Below, one piece after another: positions 20,563-31,372 of a stretch of 64,000 nt of DNA (position 1 is the first letter of the stretch; each line of letters opens with the position of its first letter). Below the pieces are notes generated by a model that was not told the DNA's origin, searched no databases, and saw nothing but the letters and a program-made list of their open reading frames with translations. The DNA comes from Eurosta solidaginis. Taxonomy: Eukaryota; Arthropoda; Insecta; Diptera; Tephritidae. The stretch spans positions 58,123,346-58,187,345 of the forward strand of contig NC_090324.1 of NCBI RefSeq assembly GCF_040869045.1, written 5' to 3'. Made by a program: the position numbers and the translations under genes.

Positions 20563-23500
20563 AGCGAGTCAGCCGCAAGGGGCGACAGCTGGCTCCCTCA
20601 ATTGAATGCCCCATAATCTCTATCTCACAAATTGGAAGAAGGTCAAACAATCTTACGGTCGGAGGACATGTGGATGGAAAGAAACGTTTACTGACTGTAG
20701 ATACGGGTGCATCTCATTCCATCATTCGAGCGGATTTAGTCAACAAGGAGATAACACCATTGCATGGAGCAAGATTGCGTACAGCCACTGGAGAAGACAG
20801 CACGGTTCTAGGAAAAGTATCATGTGAAGTCGCAATTGGGAACGCCACGGTAGTACACAATTTTATAGTGGCAGAGATTGTTGACGAAATCATAATTGGA
20901 GTGGACTTCTTAATCGACCAGGGCATCAAGATCGACATGCAAAGCAAGACGATGCGATATAAGAACATGGATGTATCACTTAATTTCGGCTACGAGAGAG
21001 GCTACAGCAGTAAACGAGTGCTGGTAGAAGAGAGTCAGCGAATACCACCAAAATCCGAAGCAGTCATCTGGGCAAAGGTTGATGGAGATTGTGGGACAAA
21101 CAAATTGTGGGTTGTCGAAGCAGCAAACAAATCAGCACTGAACATACTTGTAGGAAAAACCCTGGCTATGACAAAACAAGATGGACGTATTCCGGTAAGA
21201 GTACTCAATGAGTTCAATTCACCACTCAAACTGACTAAAGGAGCTATTTTGGGAAGATGCCAAGAGGCTGAAGTAGTTATTAACTGTGAACAGCTCCAGG
21301 AACACGTTTCAGCTAGTAATACTAATCTTTCAAATGACATCACGGCATGGACGCAGGGGCTAGGGGAAGCATATCAGAGTAAGGCAAAGCAACTGCTCCT
21401 AAAGTACGCGAACATATTTGACCAGGATGGTTCTAAACCAGGCCGCACCAACGTTGTGAAACATCAAATTGACACTGGAGATGCGAGGCCGATCCGTCAA
21501 GCTCCACGTAGTGTTCCACTGGCGAAGCGGGAAGTTGTGAGTCAAATTATACAAGAAATGAGCGACAGCGGCGTCATCGAACCATCAGCTAGTCCCTGGA
21601 GCTCACCGGTAGTACTTGTAAAGAAAAAGGATGGAAAAATGAGGTTTTGCGTGGACTACCGGAAGTTGAATGACGTTACGAAAAAGGATAGCTACCCATT
21701 GCCAAGAATTGACGACACTCTGGACTCGCTCTCTGGTACGAAATGGTTTTCCACACTGGACTTGAAAAGCGGCTACTGGCAAGTGGAGGTAAATGAGGAA
21801 GACAAAGAGAAAACAGCCTTCAGCGTCGGAGATGGTCTTTGGCAATTTACAGTAATGCCCTTTGGACTATGTAATGCACCAGCTACTTTCGAGAGACTCA
21901 TGGATCAGGTATTGAAAGGACTACATTGGAAAACATGCTTGGTGTACCTGGACGACATCATCGTATTGGGCAAGAATTTCGATGAACATCTTAAGAACTT
22001 GGAGGAAGTTTTCCAAAGAATAGCTGGCGCTGGTCTGAAGTTAAGTCCCAAAAAGTGTGCGCTGTTTAAAAAGGAAGTAAATTATTTGGGTCACAAGGTA
22101 ACGACAGAGGGCATATGCACTGCGAACGAAAAGATAGAGGCTGTAAAGGATTGGCCAAGACCACAGAACCTACATGAATTAAGAAGTTTCCTTGGGCTGT
22201 GCACATATTACCGCCGATTTGTACAAAATTTTTCCAGCGTAGCCCATAGCCTCCATGAGCTTACAAGAAAAAATAAAGCTTTTGAATGGAAGAAGGAGCA
22301 AGAAGTGGCTTTCCAAACATTGAAGGAGCGTTTGTGCACTGCCCCAATGTTAGCATATCCGATTCCAGGAGCAACATTTATTCTAGATACAGATGCGAGT
22401 GGATATGCTATAGGAGGCGTTTTATCACAACTGGTCGATGGACAGGAGAAGGTAGTTGCATATTACAGCCGTTCGATTGGAAAACCAGAGAGGAACTACT
22501 GCGTTACGCGGAGAGAGCTGTTGGCATTGGTAGAGTGCGTTAAACATTTTCACAAATACCTCTACGGCCAGCGATTCCGTGTCAGGACAGATCACGCAGC
22601 TTTAAAATGGCTACTGCAGTTCCGTAATCCGGAAGGACAATTGGCACGGTGGATCGAGCGACTACAAAGCTATAACTTTTCCATTGAGCATCGAAAAGGT
22701 AGTACCCATGGAAATGCCGATGCAATGTCACGAAGACCATGTAGTTTGGAATGCAAGCACTGTTCAAAAGCCGAGGCTAAAGAAGAAATTATAGACGTCC
22801 GGCTAATGACTATAACATGTACAGATGAATGGGACAAGGAACAGCTAAGAAAGTGCCAGCTAGAAGATGCAGATCTGTCACGTGTTATGCAAGGTCTCGA
22901 ACGAAATGAAAGACCAAACAGAGAAGAGATGTCAGCAGAGAGTCCCATTGCGAAGTCATATTGGGCACAGTGGAACAGTTTAGAATTGATATCCGGTTGC
23001 CTTCATCGAGTATGGGAGAGTGAGGATGGTAAATACAATAATAAACTGATTGTTGTTCCCAGAAAGAGGATTCCTGATGTGCTCAGCGAGCTGCATAATG
23101 GTCCAAGCGGAGGTCATCTTGGAATCACGAAGACGCTCGAGAAGATTAAACAGAGATTCTATTGGGTTGGTTGCCGTCAGTCGGTCACTGAGTGGATTGC
23201 GAACTGCGAGGTTTGCAGCAGAGCGAAAGGGCCCAGAACACGAAGTCATGGCCAGATGAAGCAATATAACTCAGGCGCGCCATTTGAAAGGATCGCCATG
23301 GATGTCGCAGGTCCATTTCCTACTAGCAACCGCGGAAACAAATACGTACTGGTGGTTATGGATTATTTCAGTAAATGGCCAGAGGTATACCCAATCCCAA
23401 ACCAAGAAGCAGAAACAGTAGCAGAAGTGGTTAAAAACGAATGGGTTGCAAGGTATGGTGTACCAATGGAGTTACATTCTGACCAAGGCAGGAATTTTGA

Positions 23501-24158
23501 ATCAGCTGTGTTCCAAGAAATGTGCAAGAAGCTGGGCATTCGGAAAACACGGACAACTGCATTGCATCCTCAGTCCGATGGTATGGTGGAACGTTTCAAT
23601 AGAACATTGGAGGAGCATTTAAGGAAAGTAGTAGACAAGTACCATAAGGACTGGGATACACACATATCATTATTCTTGATGGCCTACCGATCGGCAGTAC
23701 ATGACACAACGGGCCAAACTCCCGCAAAGGTAATTTTTGGCAATGACCTTCGACTGCCAGCTGATTTGAAGTATGGGATAGATGTCGATGCGGAGAGGAA
23801 TGTAAAGAAATCCACTGGTGTTTTGGAAGAAGAGCTGAGAGAGATACACAATCTGGTAAGGCAACGAGCAAAGATTATGAGTGACAAGATGAAAGCAAGG
23901 TACGATAAAGCAATTAATTCGGAAGGGTTTCAGGAAGGAGATTTGGTGCTGCTATACAACCCACAACGAAAAAAAGGTTTGTCCCCAAAATTGCAGTGTA
24001 ACTGGGAAGGTCCATACAAAGTTGTAAAACGAATCAACGATGTAGTGTACCGCATACAAACCATCGGTAAACCACGAACCAAAATGAAGGTGGTCCATTT
24101 GGAAAGGCTAGCAACGTTTAGATCGAGAGATTTGTCTGATCGGGACGATCAGACTTAG
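20559..24158 (+). CDS. pol: Pol polyprotein (protease, reverse transcriptase, RNase H, integrase) of the intact gypsy element
   Basis: The frame is entered by -1 slippage at 20553-20559; 1199 residues follow. It has no convincing ATG of its own near the protease. Counting from the GTG codon at 20670: protease DTGAS at 11-15; reverse transcriptase with DLKSGYWQV (Asp 364) and YLDD at 426-429; RNase H with Asp 573, Glu 616, Asp 641 and Asp 684; integrase zinc site His 809, His 816, Cys 846, Cys 849; and DDE residues Asp 878, Asp 938 and Glu 974. A basic C-terminal domain (GDLVLLYNPQRKKG, WEGPYKVVKRI) ends at TAG 24156-24158. All catalytic residues are present and the frame is uninterrupted. It makes the cDNA and integrates it. 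Confidence 0.93.
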   Translation, partial: LKRVSRKGRQLAPSIECPIISISQIGRRSNNLTVGGHVDGKKRLLTVDTGASHSIIRADLVNKEITPLHGARLRTATGEDSTVLGKVSCEVAIGNATVVHNFIVAEIVDEIIIGVDFLIDQGIKIDMQSKTMRYKNMDVSLNFGYERGYSSKRVLVEESQRIPPKSEAVIWAKVDGDCGTNKLWVVEAANKSALNILVGKTLAMTKQDGRIPVRVLNEFNSPLKLTKGAILGRCQEAEVVINCEQLQEHVSASNTNLSNDITAWTQGLGEAYQSKAKQLLLKYANIFDQDGSKPGRTNVVKHQIDTGDARPIRQAPRSVPLAKREVVSQIIQEMSDSGVIEPSASPWSSPVVLVKKKDGKMRFCVDYRKLNDVTKKDSYPLPRIDDTLDSLSGTKWFSTLDLKSGYWQVEVNEEDKEKTAFSVGDGLWQFTVMPFGLCNAPATFERLMDQVLKGLHWKTCLVYLDDIIVLGKNFDEHLKNLEEVFQRIAGAGLKLSPKKCALFKKEVNYLGHKVTTEGICTANEKIEAVKDWPRPQNLHELRSFLGLCTYYRRFVQNFSSVAHSLHELTRKNKAFEWKKEQEVAFQTLKERLCTAPMLAYPIPGATFILDTDASGYAIGGVLSQLVDGQEKVVAYYSRSIGKPERNYCVTRRELLALVECVKHFHKYLYGQRFRVRTDHAALKWLLQFRNPEGQLARWIERLQSYNFSIEHRKGSTHGNADAMSRRPCSLECKHCSKAEAKEEIIDVRLMTITCTDEWDKEQLRKCQLEDADLSRVMQGLERNERPNREEMSAESPIAKSYWAQWNSLELISGCLHRVWESEDGKYNNKLIVVPRKRIPDVLSELHNGPSGGHLGITKTLEKIKQRFYWVGCRQSVTEWIANCEVCSRAKGPRTRSHGQMKQYNSGAPFERIAMDVAGPFPTSNRGNKYVLVVMDYFSKWPEVYPIPNQEAETVAEVVKNEWVARYGVPMELHSDQGRNFESAVFQEMCKKLGIRKTRTTALHPQSDGMVERFNRTLEEHLRKVVDKYHKDWDTHISLFLMAYRSAVHDTTGQTPAKVIFGNDLRLPADLKYGIDVDAERNVKKSTGVLEEELREIHNLVRQRAKIMSDKMKARYDKAINSEGFQEGDLVLLYNPQRKKGLSPKLQCNWEGPYKVVKRINDVVYRIQTIGKPRTKMKVVHLERLATFRSRDLSDRDDQT

Positions 24159-24169
24159 GTGGAGGGCAG
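24157..24169 (+). other. Polypurine tract
   Basis: AGGTGGAGGGCAG directly precedes the 3' LTR and overlaps the pol stop. The same GGTGGAGGGCAG precedes LTR2 and LTR3 of the derivative array. Confidence 0.75.
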
Positions 24170-24886
24170 TGTCACGGATATTAGCATCACTAAATTATCC
24201 CATCACTAAGGCGATGCTAAGGCCATGCCAAGCAGTATTTACGTTAATAATCAAATCAAGTATACACATATATAAGGCAGCCCAGAGAGATGTCACACAC
24301 AGATGCATTTACTTATATGCCTATGTGCGCGCGAGAGACTGTAAACTACAAACATTCACATCAATAATTCAATCTTTATGTATCTACATAAACGAATAAA
24401 TAATTGCCTCTACACATATGTACGTATACGAGCAGCGGAGCGGCAATGCACAAACACATGCATATATCTTATCTGAGTTGTCACAAGAGTGAGCAATAAT
24501 TTGTGCACGTAGTTGTGGCTGGCGATTTTGTAGCCGAAACAACTAGTAAGTTCTGGAAATCGAAGAGCCTAGAAGTATGCAGCGTAAACTATAAAAGCGG
24601 CGCCAGCGAGTAAGAAGTAATTCAGTTTGATTTGAGTTGTCAAGCAGTTTGATTAAGGCGATATCTAGCGAGCAATAGCAGTGTTATTTTGAATAGTAGA
24701 GCTTCATTGAGCTATCAATCAGTGTGGTTATTAAGCAAGCTATACGTTGCACAGTTTGTTATTGTGAAGTACTTTAATAAAGGCCACTTTGCATTATTAC
24801 AAATTGGAGTTGTTTATTCAACAGTTTAGTGATTCGAACTTAGCAGAGGATTGCAAATAAGAGGATTTGCAAGCAAATTCGTTACA
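24170..24886 (+). repeat. 3' LTR of the intact gypsy element
   Basis: 717 bp, collinear with 18344-19060 and followed by the TTAT target duplication. Confidence 0.95.
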
Positions 24887-25534
24887 TTATATACTGTAAA
24901 AATATAAAATTTTTTGTTAAAATTTTACTTTTAAAATTAAATTTTTTTTTATAAATTGGGCGTCTTCGTCATCCGATTTGACTAATTTTTATTTAGAACA
25001 CATATAGTAATAGTAGTAACGATCCTGCCAAATTTCATCATGATATCTTCAACGACTGCCAAATTCAACGATTGTAAATTACCTCCTATTAAAATGGGCG
25101 GTGCCACGCCCATTGTCCAAAATTTTAATAATTTTCTATTCTGTATCATAAGGTCAACCACCTGCCAAGTTTCATTGCTTTATCCGTCTTTGGTAATGAA
25201 TTATCGCGCTTTTTCGGGTTTTCGAAATTTTCGATATCGAAAACGTGGGCGTAGTTAGAGTCCGATTTCGTTCATTTTAAATAGTGATTTGAGATCAGTC
25301 CCCAGGAACCTATGTACCGAATTCCATCAAGATACCTCAAAATTTACTCAAGTTATCGTGTTCACGAACAGACAGACCGACGGACGGACATGGCTAAATG
25401 AATTTCTTTTTTCGCCCAGATCATTTTCATATATAGAAGTCTATATCTATCTCGATTAGTTTATGCCGTTACGGGGTACCGTTATGCGAACAAATTAATA
25501 TACTCTATGAGCTCTGCTCAGCTGAGTATAATAA

Positions 25535-25790
25535 GCTATTGTACTTTCGTGCATTATTGAGAAAATGTTTTGATAATGAATGCTTACCTAGAATTAGGGA
25601 CTTTGGCGGATCCGGTGGCTTCTGAATATTAGAAATAATAACTTTACCTACTGCACAACACAAATTACATTCATTCTTCCTATTTTAATGTCTTTTGAAT
25701 TAGGATAATCTATATTTGCATGGTAATCAAACGCGCATCTATTATAAAACAAATAAGCCCGCACCCGTTCTTCTACACAATATGAAGCAG
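25535..25790 (-). pseudogene. Helitron N-terminal zinc-finger-like block
   Basis: The minus strand reads ECNLCCAVGKVIIS, then KPPDPPKSLI and a SKHFLNNARKYN stretch directly against the dispersed repeat. This is the block that precedes FQMNSFG in Helitron proteins, so it joins 17114 across the 8.4-kb insertion. A frameshift lies near 25690, upstream of which DYPNSKDIKIGRMN is readable. Confidence 0.65.
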
Positions 25791-26437
25791 CTATTAATTT
25801 TATATGCAAATATTAACTTTCAAACAAACCGAAAATCGTAACGAATTATCTAATGCTAAATTGATAATTTTTAAATAACAGCTGATAAATTGACATTGTA
25901 GTCAATGGCATAGCGATTAAACAGCCAAAAAAATTGCAATCGCCATCGGAAATAAATAAATGCAGGTGTGCCATTTATCATCTCCTTTCCCGGCGCTTTT
26001 GATTCCTCTCCCCTCTGCTGCTTCCCCCAACTGCCATTCTCATTCTACTCCACCCTCACATTCACCCTCATATTTGGATTAATATCCCCAAATATTATAA
26101 ATATTCAAATAAAAACGGTTTTGTATAGATGTAACCGTCAATACCTTTTCTTTGATTCCCATAATATATGTATATAATCCTTCTGAGGTTACCCTGGTCC
26201 ACATTTTCAACATCTCACAAACCAACTAAGCTAACAAAATTAAAACAACTTTGCATTAATATCCTCGTCTATGCCTATCGTTTGATACCCATATCGTATG
26301 AACACATTAATTATAGAGTTATCTTGGTCCAAATTTTGGTCGATATCTCGCAAACTAAGACCACATTTTAGGGTTACCCTGGTCGATATCTCAAAAATGT
26401 TTCTAAATCTTTGCAGTTTCTTTTAGCCTATAACCAT
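25791..26437. other. Unassigned AT-rich DNA with fragments of the 130-bp repeat in reverse
   Basis: At 26170-26400 degenerate reverse-complement pieces of the 130-bp unit occur (GTTTGATACCCATATCGTA, TTACCCTGGTCCA, GATATCTC). The rest holds no gene. The 5' end of the Helitron may lie at its left. Confidence 0.45.
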
Positions 26438-26704
26438 TGTAATATAATAATGGTAACTCTGCCAAAAATGCAACACTAGCATAAAACCAACGCCAACAAT
26501 TGAAGAGTAACCGACAGCAGTCGACCGAAGATAATCAAAGCCGCTGTAACGTTCGCACTCAAAATGAAATATTGAATTTGATAAACTATTTTAAAATGTT
26601 ACTTACAACCTAATTTCTTGAATTAAATAATTATTCTTTAAGTTTAAACAACGCCTGACAATTTATTTACCGCCTACTGTGGCCGCTCAGAACCCTTCCT
26701 TTCA
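26438..26704 (+). repeat. 5' LTR of the older gypsy-type element
   Basis: 267 bp beginning TGTAATATAATAATGG and ending CCTTCCTTTCA. It is followed by GGTCAGAAGGGGATTG, which resembles the primer-binding site of the intact gypsy element. Confidence 0.85.
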
Positions 26705-27011
26705 GGTCAGAAGGGGATTGTGAATCCGAAATAAATCCTATATGGAAAAGTACAAGAAATAATACATATAAATGTAATATGTAAAAATACGTGTAACGCG
26801 AGTGTTGTCGATATCATGTTGTAGCATGCACGCGTTAAATACATTCGAGAATTGTGTGAATATACGGAAAAAGTGCTGAAACTGATAGTTACTTGAGAAA
26901 ATATATAGCTATATATACCTATGGTTAGATACATATAAAATAAAAGAAAAATTCGATTCGTGTAGAAACATGATTGAAAAGATAAATGTGATTTGTGTAG
27001 TAACATGATTA

Positions 27012-29664
27012 ACAAGTAAGGAAGGTTAAGTTCGGGTGTAACCGAACATTAGATACTCAGTTGAGAGCTATGGTGACAACATAAGGGAAAATAACCATGT
27101 AGGAAAATGAACCGAGGGAAACCCTGGAATGTGTTTGTATGACATGTCTATCAAATGAAAGGCACTAAAGAGTATTTTATGAGGGAGTAGGCCATAGTCC
27201 TATAGGTGGACGCCATTTAGGTATATCGCCATAAAGGTAGATCAGGGTTGACCCTACAATTTGTTTGCACGATATGGGTATCAAATGAAAGGTGTTAATG
27301 AGTATTTTAAAAGAGAGTAATCCTTAGTTCCATAGGTGGACGCCGTTTCGAGATATCGCCATAAAGGTGGACCAGGGGTTACCCTAGAATTTGTTTGTAC
27401 AATATGGGTATCAAACGAAAGGTGTTAATGAGTATTTTAAAGGGAGTAATCCTTAGTTCCATAGGTGGAAGCCGTTGGGAGATATCGCCATAAAGGTGGA
27501 CCAGGGGTGACCCTAGAATTTGTTTGTACGATATTGGTATCAAATTAAAGGTATTAATGAGGGTTTTAAAAAGGAGTGGTGGTAGTAGTATAGGTGGTCG
27601 CCTTTTCAGAGATATAGCCATAAAGGTGGACCAGGGGTGACTCTAGAATGCGTTTGTACAATATGGGTATCAAACGAAAGGTGTTAATGAGTATTTTAAA
27701 AGGGAGTGGGCCTTAGTTCTATAGGTGGACGCCGTTTCGAAATATCGCCATAAAGGTGGACCAGGGGTGACTCTAGAATGTGTTTGTACGATATGGGTAT
27801 AAAATTAGAGGTATTAATGAGGGTTTTAAAAGGGAGTGGTGGTAGTTTTATAGGTAGTCGCCTTTTCGAGATATCGCCATAAAGGTGGACCAGGGGTGAC
27901 TCTAAAATGCGTTTGTACGATATGGGTATCAAAGGAAAGGTGTTAATGAGTATTTTAAAAGGGAGTATGCCTTAGTGCTATAGGTGGGCGCTTTTCGAGG
28001 TATCGCAACGTAGACTTTTTTTGTACGATATGGGTATCAAATAAAAGGTGTTAATGAGTATTTTTAAAAGGGAGTGGATCTTCGTTCTATAGATGGTCCC
28101 CTTTTCCAGATATCGCCATAAAGGTGGACCAGTGGTGACTCTAGAATATGTTTGTACGATATGGGTATCAAATGAAAGGTGTTAATGAGTATTTTAAAAG
28201 GGCGTGGGGCTTAGTTCTATAGGTGGACGCCTTTCGAGATATGGCCATAAAGGTGGACCAGGGGTGACTCTTGAATGTATTTGTAGGATATTGGTATCAA
28301 ATTAAAGTTATTAATGAGAGTTTTAAAAGGGAGTGGTGGTAGTGGTATATGTGAAGGCGTTTTCCAGATATCGACCAAAATGTGGACCTGGGTGACCCAG
28401 AACATCATCTGTTGGATACCGCTAATTTATTTATATATGTAATACCTGCCAAGATTTCAAGGATTTTTTATTTCGCACTGCAGAACTTTTTCATTTTCTT
28501 CTACTTAATATGGTAGGTGTCACAACCATTTTACAAAGTTTTTTCTAAAGTTATATTTCGCGTCAATAAACCAATCCAATTACCTCACCCTTTCATCCCT
28601 TTTTTCGTATTTGGTATAGAATTATGGCATATTTTTCATTTTTCGTAATTTTCGATATCGAAAAAGTGGACCAAGATAAAGTGAGTTCAGATAAGTACGT
28701 GAACTACGTTCAGTAAAGATATGTCGATTTTTGCTCAAGTTATCGTGTTAAGGGCCATGCGGAAGGACAGACGGACGACTGTGTATAAAAACTGAGCGTG
28801 GCTTTAACCGATTTCGCCCATTTTCACAGAAAACAGTTAACGTCATAAAATCTATGCCCCTACCAAATTTCAAAAGGATTGGTAAATTTTTGCTCGAATT
28901 ATGGCATTAAAAGTATCCTAGACAAATTAAATGAAAAAGGGCGGAGCCACGCCCAGTTTGAAATTTTCTTTTATTTTTCCATTTTGTTGCACCATATCAT
29001 TACTGTAGTTCAATGTTGACATAATTTACTTATCTACTGTAAAGATATTAAATTTTTTGTTAAAATTTGACTTAAAAAAAAATTTTTTTAAAGTGGGCGT
29101 GGTCGTTCTCCGATTTTGCTAATTTTTATTAAGCATTTATATAGTAATAGGAGTAACGTTGCTGCCAAATTTCATCATGATATCTTCAACGACTGCCAAA
29201 TTACAGCTTGCAAAATTGTTAAATTACCTTCTTTTAAAAGTGGGCGGTGCCACGCCCATTGTCCAAAATTTTACTAATTTTCTATTCTAAGTCATAAGTT
29301 CAACCCAACTACCAAGTTTCATCGCTATATCTGTCTTTGGTAATGAATTATCGCACTTTTTCGGTTTTTCGAGATTGGAAAATTGGGCGTGGTTATAGTC
29401 CGATATCGTTCTTTTTAAATAGCGATCTGAGATGAGTGCTCAGGAACCTACATACCAAATTTCATCAAGATACCTCAAAATTTACTCAAGTTATCGTGTT
29501 AACGGACGGACGGACGGACATGGCTCAATCAAATTTTTTTTCGATCCTGATGATTTTGATATATGGAAGTCTATATCTCTCTCGATTCCTTTATACCTGT
29601 ACAGCCAACCGTTATCCAATCAAACTTAATATACTCTGTGAGCTCTGCTCAACTGACTATATAA
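27012..29664 (+). mobile_element. Dispersed repeat, copy B, with an expanded 130-bp array
   Basis: It has the same termini and internal blocks as copy A (AAGTAAGGAAGGTTAAG at the left, GCTCTGCTCAACTGACTAT at the right) but is 2.65 kb because its tandem array is longer. It lies in the leader of the older gypsy-type element. Confidence 0.75.
27120..28400. repeat. 130-bp tandem repeat array (about ten units) in copy B
   Basis: The TTGTTTGTACGATATGGG anchor recurs near 27131, 27261, 27391, 27520, 27650, 27780 and 27909, at 129-130-bp steps, then less regularly to 28276. One unit near 28010 is shortened. Minus-strand open frames over this array are products of the repeat. Confidence 0.88.
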
Positions 29665-30338
29665 AAATTATATATACAAATATACATATGTGTGTAAGAT
29701 CGTGATTGTACCCGAAAATCAACCCTTAACGTGCATAAAACGCCTACATACATACATACGTATGTACAGATCCATTCGAGAAAATTGTAGAACGGTGTAT
29801 ATATTCGCCACACAAAAGTGTTTGTTGACGAGTTGTCAGCATCATCAGTGCGCGTATTACATATATAAAACAAATTTTGAATTTGCAGTGAACATTAGAC
29901 GTACTTATGTATGAATATACCTATGTGCATAGTAGCATCAATATATATGTTAAGTTGAATACATATATATTGAGAACCGAAGTTGAACGTGTAATAACAA
30001 TGATTACGGAAAACGAAACGCGAAACAAATATAAAGACATAAATAACGAAGACCTAAGTTGAACGGATAATAACGAGGGTGAAATTCGAGAAAAAGAAGA
30101 AAAGCTTAACAAATATCTTGATCAAACTAACGAACTAACAACATCAGTGGTGAAGTTGAAAAATCAGTGAGAGTTTGTTGAAAAGAAGATAATGTAAACA
30201 AAGAGAAGTAACGAGTAGGTACGAATAAAACAAACCGTGCGAGTGCGTGACAACGAGACGTCACAATCAAACCAATCAAAACAAATCGCAAAACGTAAAC
30301 AATAAGAAATTCTAATAAGAATAGTTGGGACGCGAAAA
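29665..30338. other. Leader of the older gypsy-type element
   Basis: Purine-rich on the plus strand from about 29960 (many GAA, AAAC and CGAAC words), without an open frame. It continues the leader broken by copy B and leads into gag. Confidence 0.4.
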
Positions 30339-30784
30339 ATGAGTACATATAATTATCTAATTAGGATACGAGACGTAAACAGAGAAACAATGCAGAAAAT
30401 AGCTAACTTAAGAGTTGAACAGCTTAAAACGCTGCTACGTGAACGAGATAAACCGACGACGGGTACTAAAGCAGAATTGATTCAACGTTTGTGCGAGGTA
30501 GAAAAAAGCGATGAAATAGATGTTGTTGATAATAGTACAATGCAAGAACAAATTGATGAGTTGCGGGAAATGATGCAAAGCATTACTACCCTGTTGCAAC
30601 AACGAAACGATAGAGAACCACAAGCGAATAATTTGAATAATGAACAAATATTACAACTAACAAATAACGTGAGTAATGAACAATAAAACGCAAGTAAAGA
30701 AATGCGAAATATAGCTACTCCTATATCAATGGTACATTTTCCAAGCACATGGTGTTCGGTAAAAGAAATAGCCGAAACGTTACC
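30339..30784 (+). pseudogene. N-terminal Gag with SAP domain, truncated by the LINE
   Basis: The ATG at 30339 opens a frame with IANLRVEQLKTLLRERDKP and GTKAELIQRLCEVE, a SAP motif like that in the intact gypsy Gag, followed by a Gln/Asn-rich coiled segment. A stop at about 30684 ends the annotated frame. Gag-like sequence (FPSTWCSVKEIAETLPT in a shifted frame) continues to the LINE junction near 30785 and resumes at 35465. Confidence 0.7.
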
Positions 30785-31372
30785 TACATTTATTTATTTA
30801 TTTATTATTTAAAGTCGACGACAAACTATGGGCGACTGCATAATATAAAAGATACATAAATATACAACTCAAAAGATAAAATTTAAGATATATCGAGATT
30901 TCAACAATATTATATTACAAACAAAGATATATTAATGAGCATTACTCTTTAATTTCAGAGATACTAATAATAAGAAATATGAGCAGAAATAAGATCTTAT
31001 ACCGAAATATTATACTGGCGGAATGCATCAGATTCCGCTCAGCATGATTTCGGAATGCAGTGGATTCCAATCTTCCTGTTGGAATGCAACACTATTCCAA
31101 TCAGCATGTCATGGTAATCCGGCAGTACTACGAGTAGTGTAATGAGGATACGCCATCACAAGGCATAAAAAAGTAACAGCTCGATGCCTGACCTGTAAGA
31201 TTATACTGCCGGAATGCACACGATTCCGGTCAGTGACTCATGAAAAAGCATGTTTTTTACGTTGTTGGAATGCACCATATTCCAATCAATACAGTACTGT
31301 CTTGTTCCTTCTTAATGATACATGTTAATAAATGTTCCTCAAATGTTCCTAAATTAGTTTGTATCTCTTAAA

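Larger units (their letters stand above)
18344..24886 (+). mobile_element. Complete Ty3/gypsy LTR retrotransposon
   Basis: Two 717-bp LTRs (TGTCACGG...CGTTACA) flank gag and pol, with a primer-binding site after the left LTR, a polypurine tract before the right LTR, and the target duplication TTAT on both sides (18340-18343 and 24887-24890). Removing the element and one TTAT restores the dispersed-repeat sequence seen in copy C. The LTRs look almost identical (one difference noticed, GCGACGCC against GCGGCGCC), so insertion was recent. No env-like frame follows pol. This is the only element in the window that looks complete. Confidence 0.95.
17115..25534 (+). mobile_element. Dispersed repeat, copy A, interrupted by the gypsy element
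   Basis: It starts AAGTAAGGAAGGTTAAG, GGGTGTAACCGAACATTA, ATACTCAGCTGAG and ends with the mirrored GCTCAGCTGAGTATAATAA. Excluding the gypsy insertion (18344-24886) it is about 1.88 kb. Inside are 130-bp tandem units, then AT-rich blocks marked GTGGGCGTGGTC, TTTCATCATGATATCTTCAACGA and (ACGG)n-type ACGGACGGACATGGCT. No protein is encoded. Copies B (27012-29664) and C (about 40941-41800) share these blocks in the same order, so this is a dispersed non-autonomous family whose class I cannot name. Confidence 0.75.
11609..25830 (-). mobile_element. Decayed autonomous Helitron split by nested insertions
   Basis: Five minus-strand coding remnants read in the right order for a Helitron Rep-helicase protein: a zinc-finger-like N-terminus (25790-25535), the Helitron_like_N region (17114-16936 and 16660-16060), the Rep region (14435-13480) and a PIF1-type helicase (12960-11713). 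Between them lie a dispersed repeat carrying a gypsy element, a hairpin insert and a foldback-like element. Own sequence is about 4-5 kb. The 3' end may be near 11610-11690, where CTAG and a strong inverted repeat occur; the 5' end is not defined. Confidence 0.75.

Noticed and set aside
24159..24169. Search for an env-like third frame after pol in the intact gypsy element
   Set aside because: The pol stop lies in the polypurine tract directly before the 3' LTR; there is no room for another gene.
17220..28400. Regular 130-bp repeats considered as a CRISPR array
   Set aside because: The units are contiguous tandem repeats without unique spacers, and the genome is eukaryotic.
27379..28408. Minus-strand frames with repeated FKTLINTFNLIPISYK peptides
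   Set aside because: Each repeat is one 130-bp tandem unit read in reverse; this is a by-product of the array.
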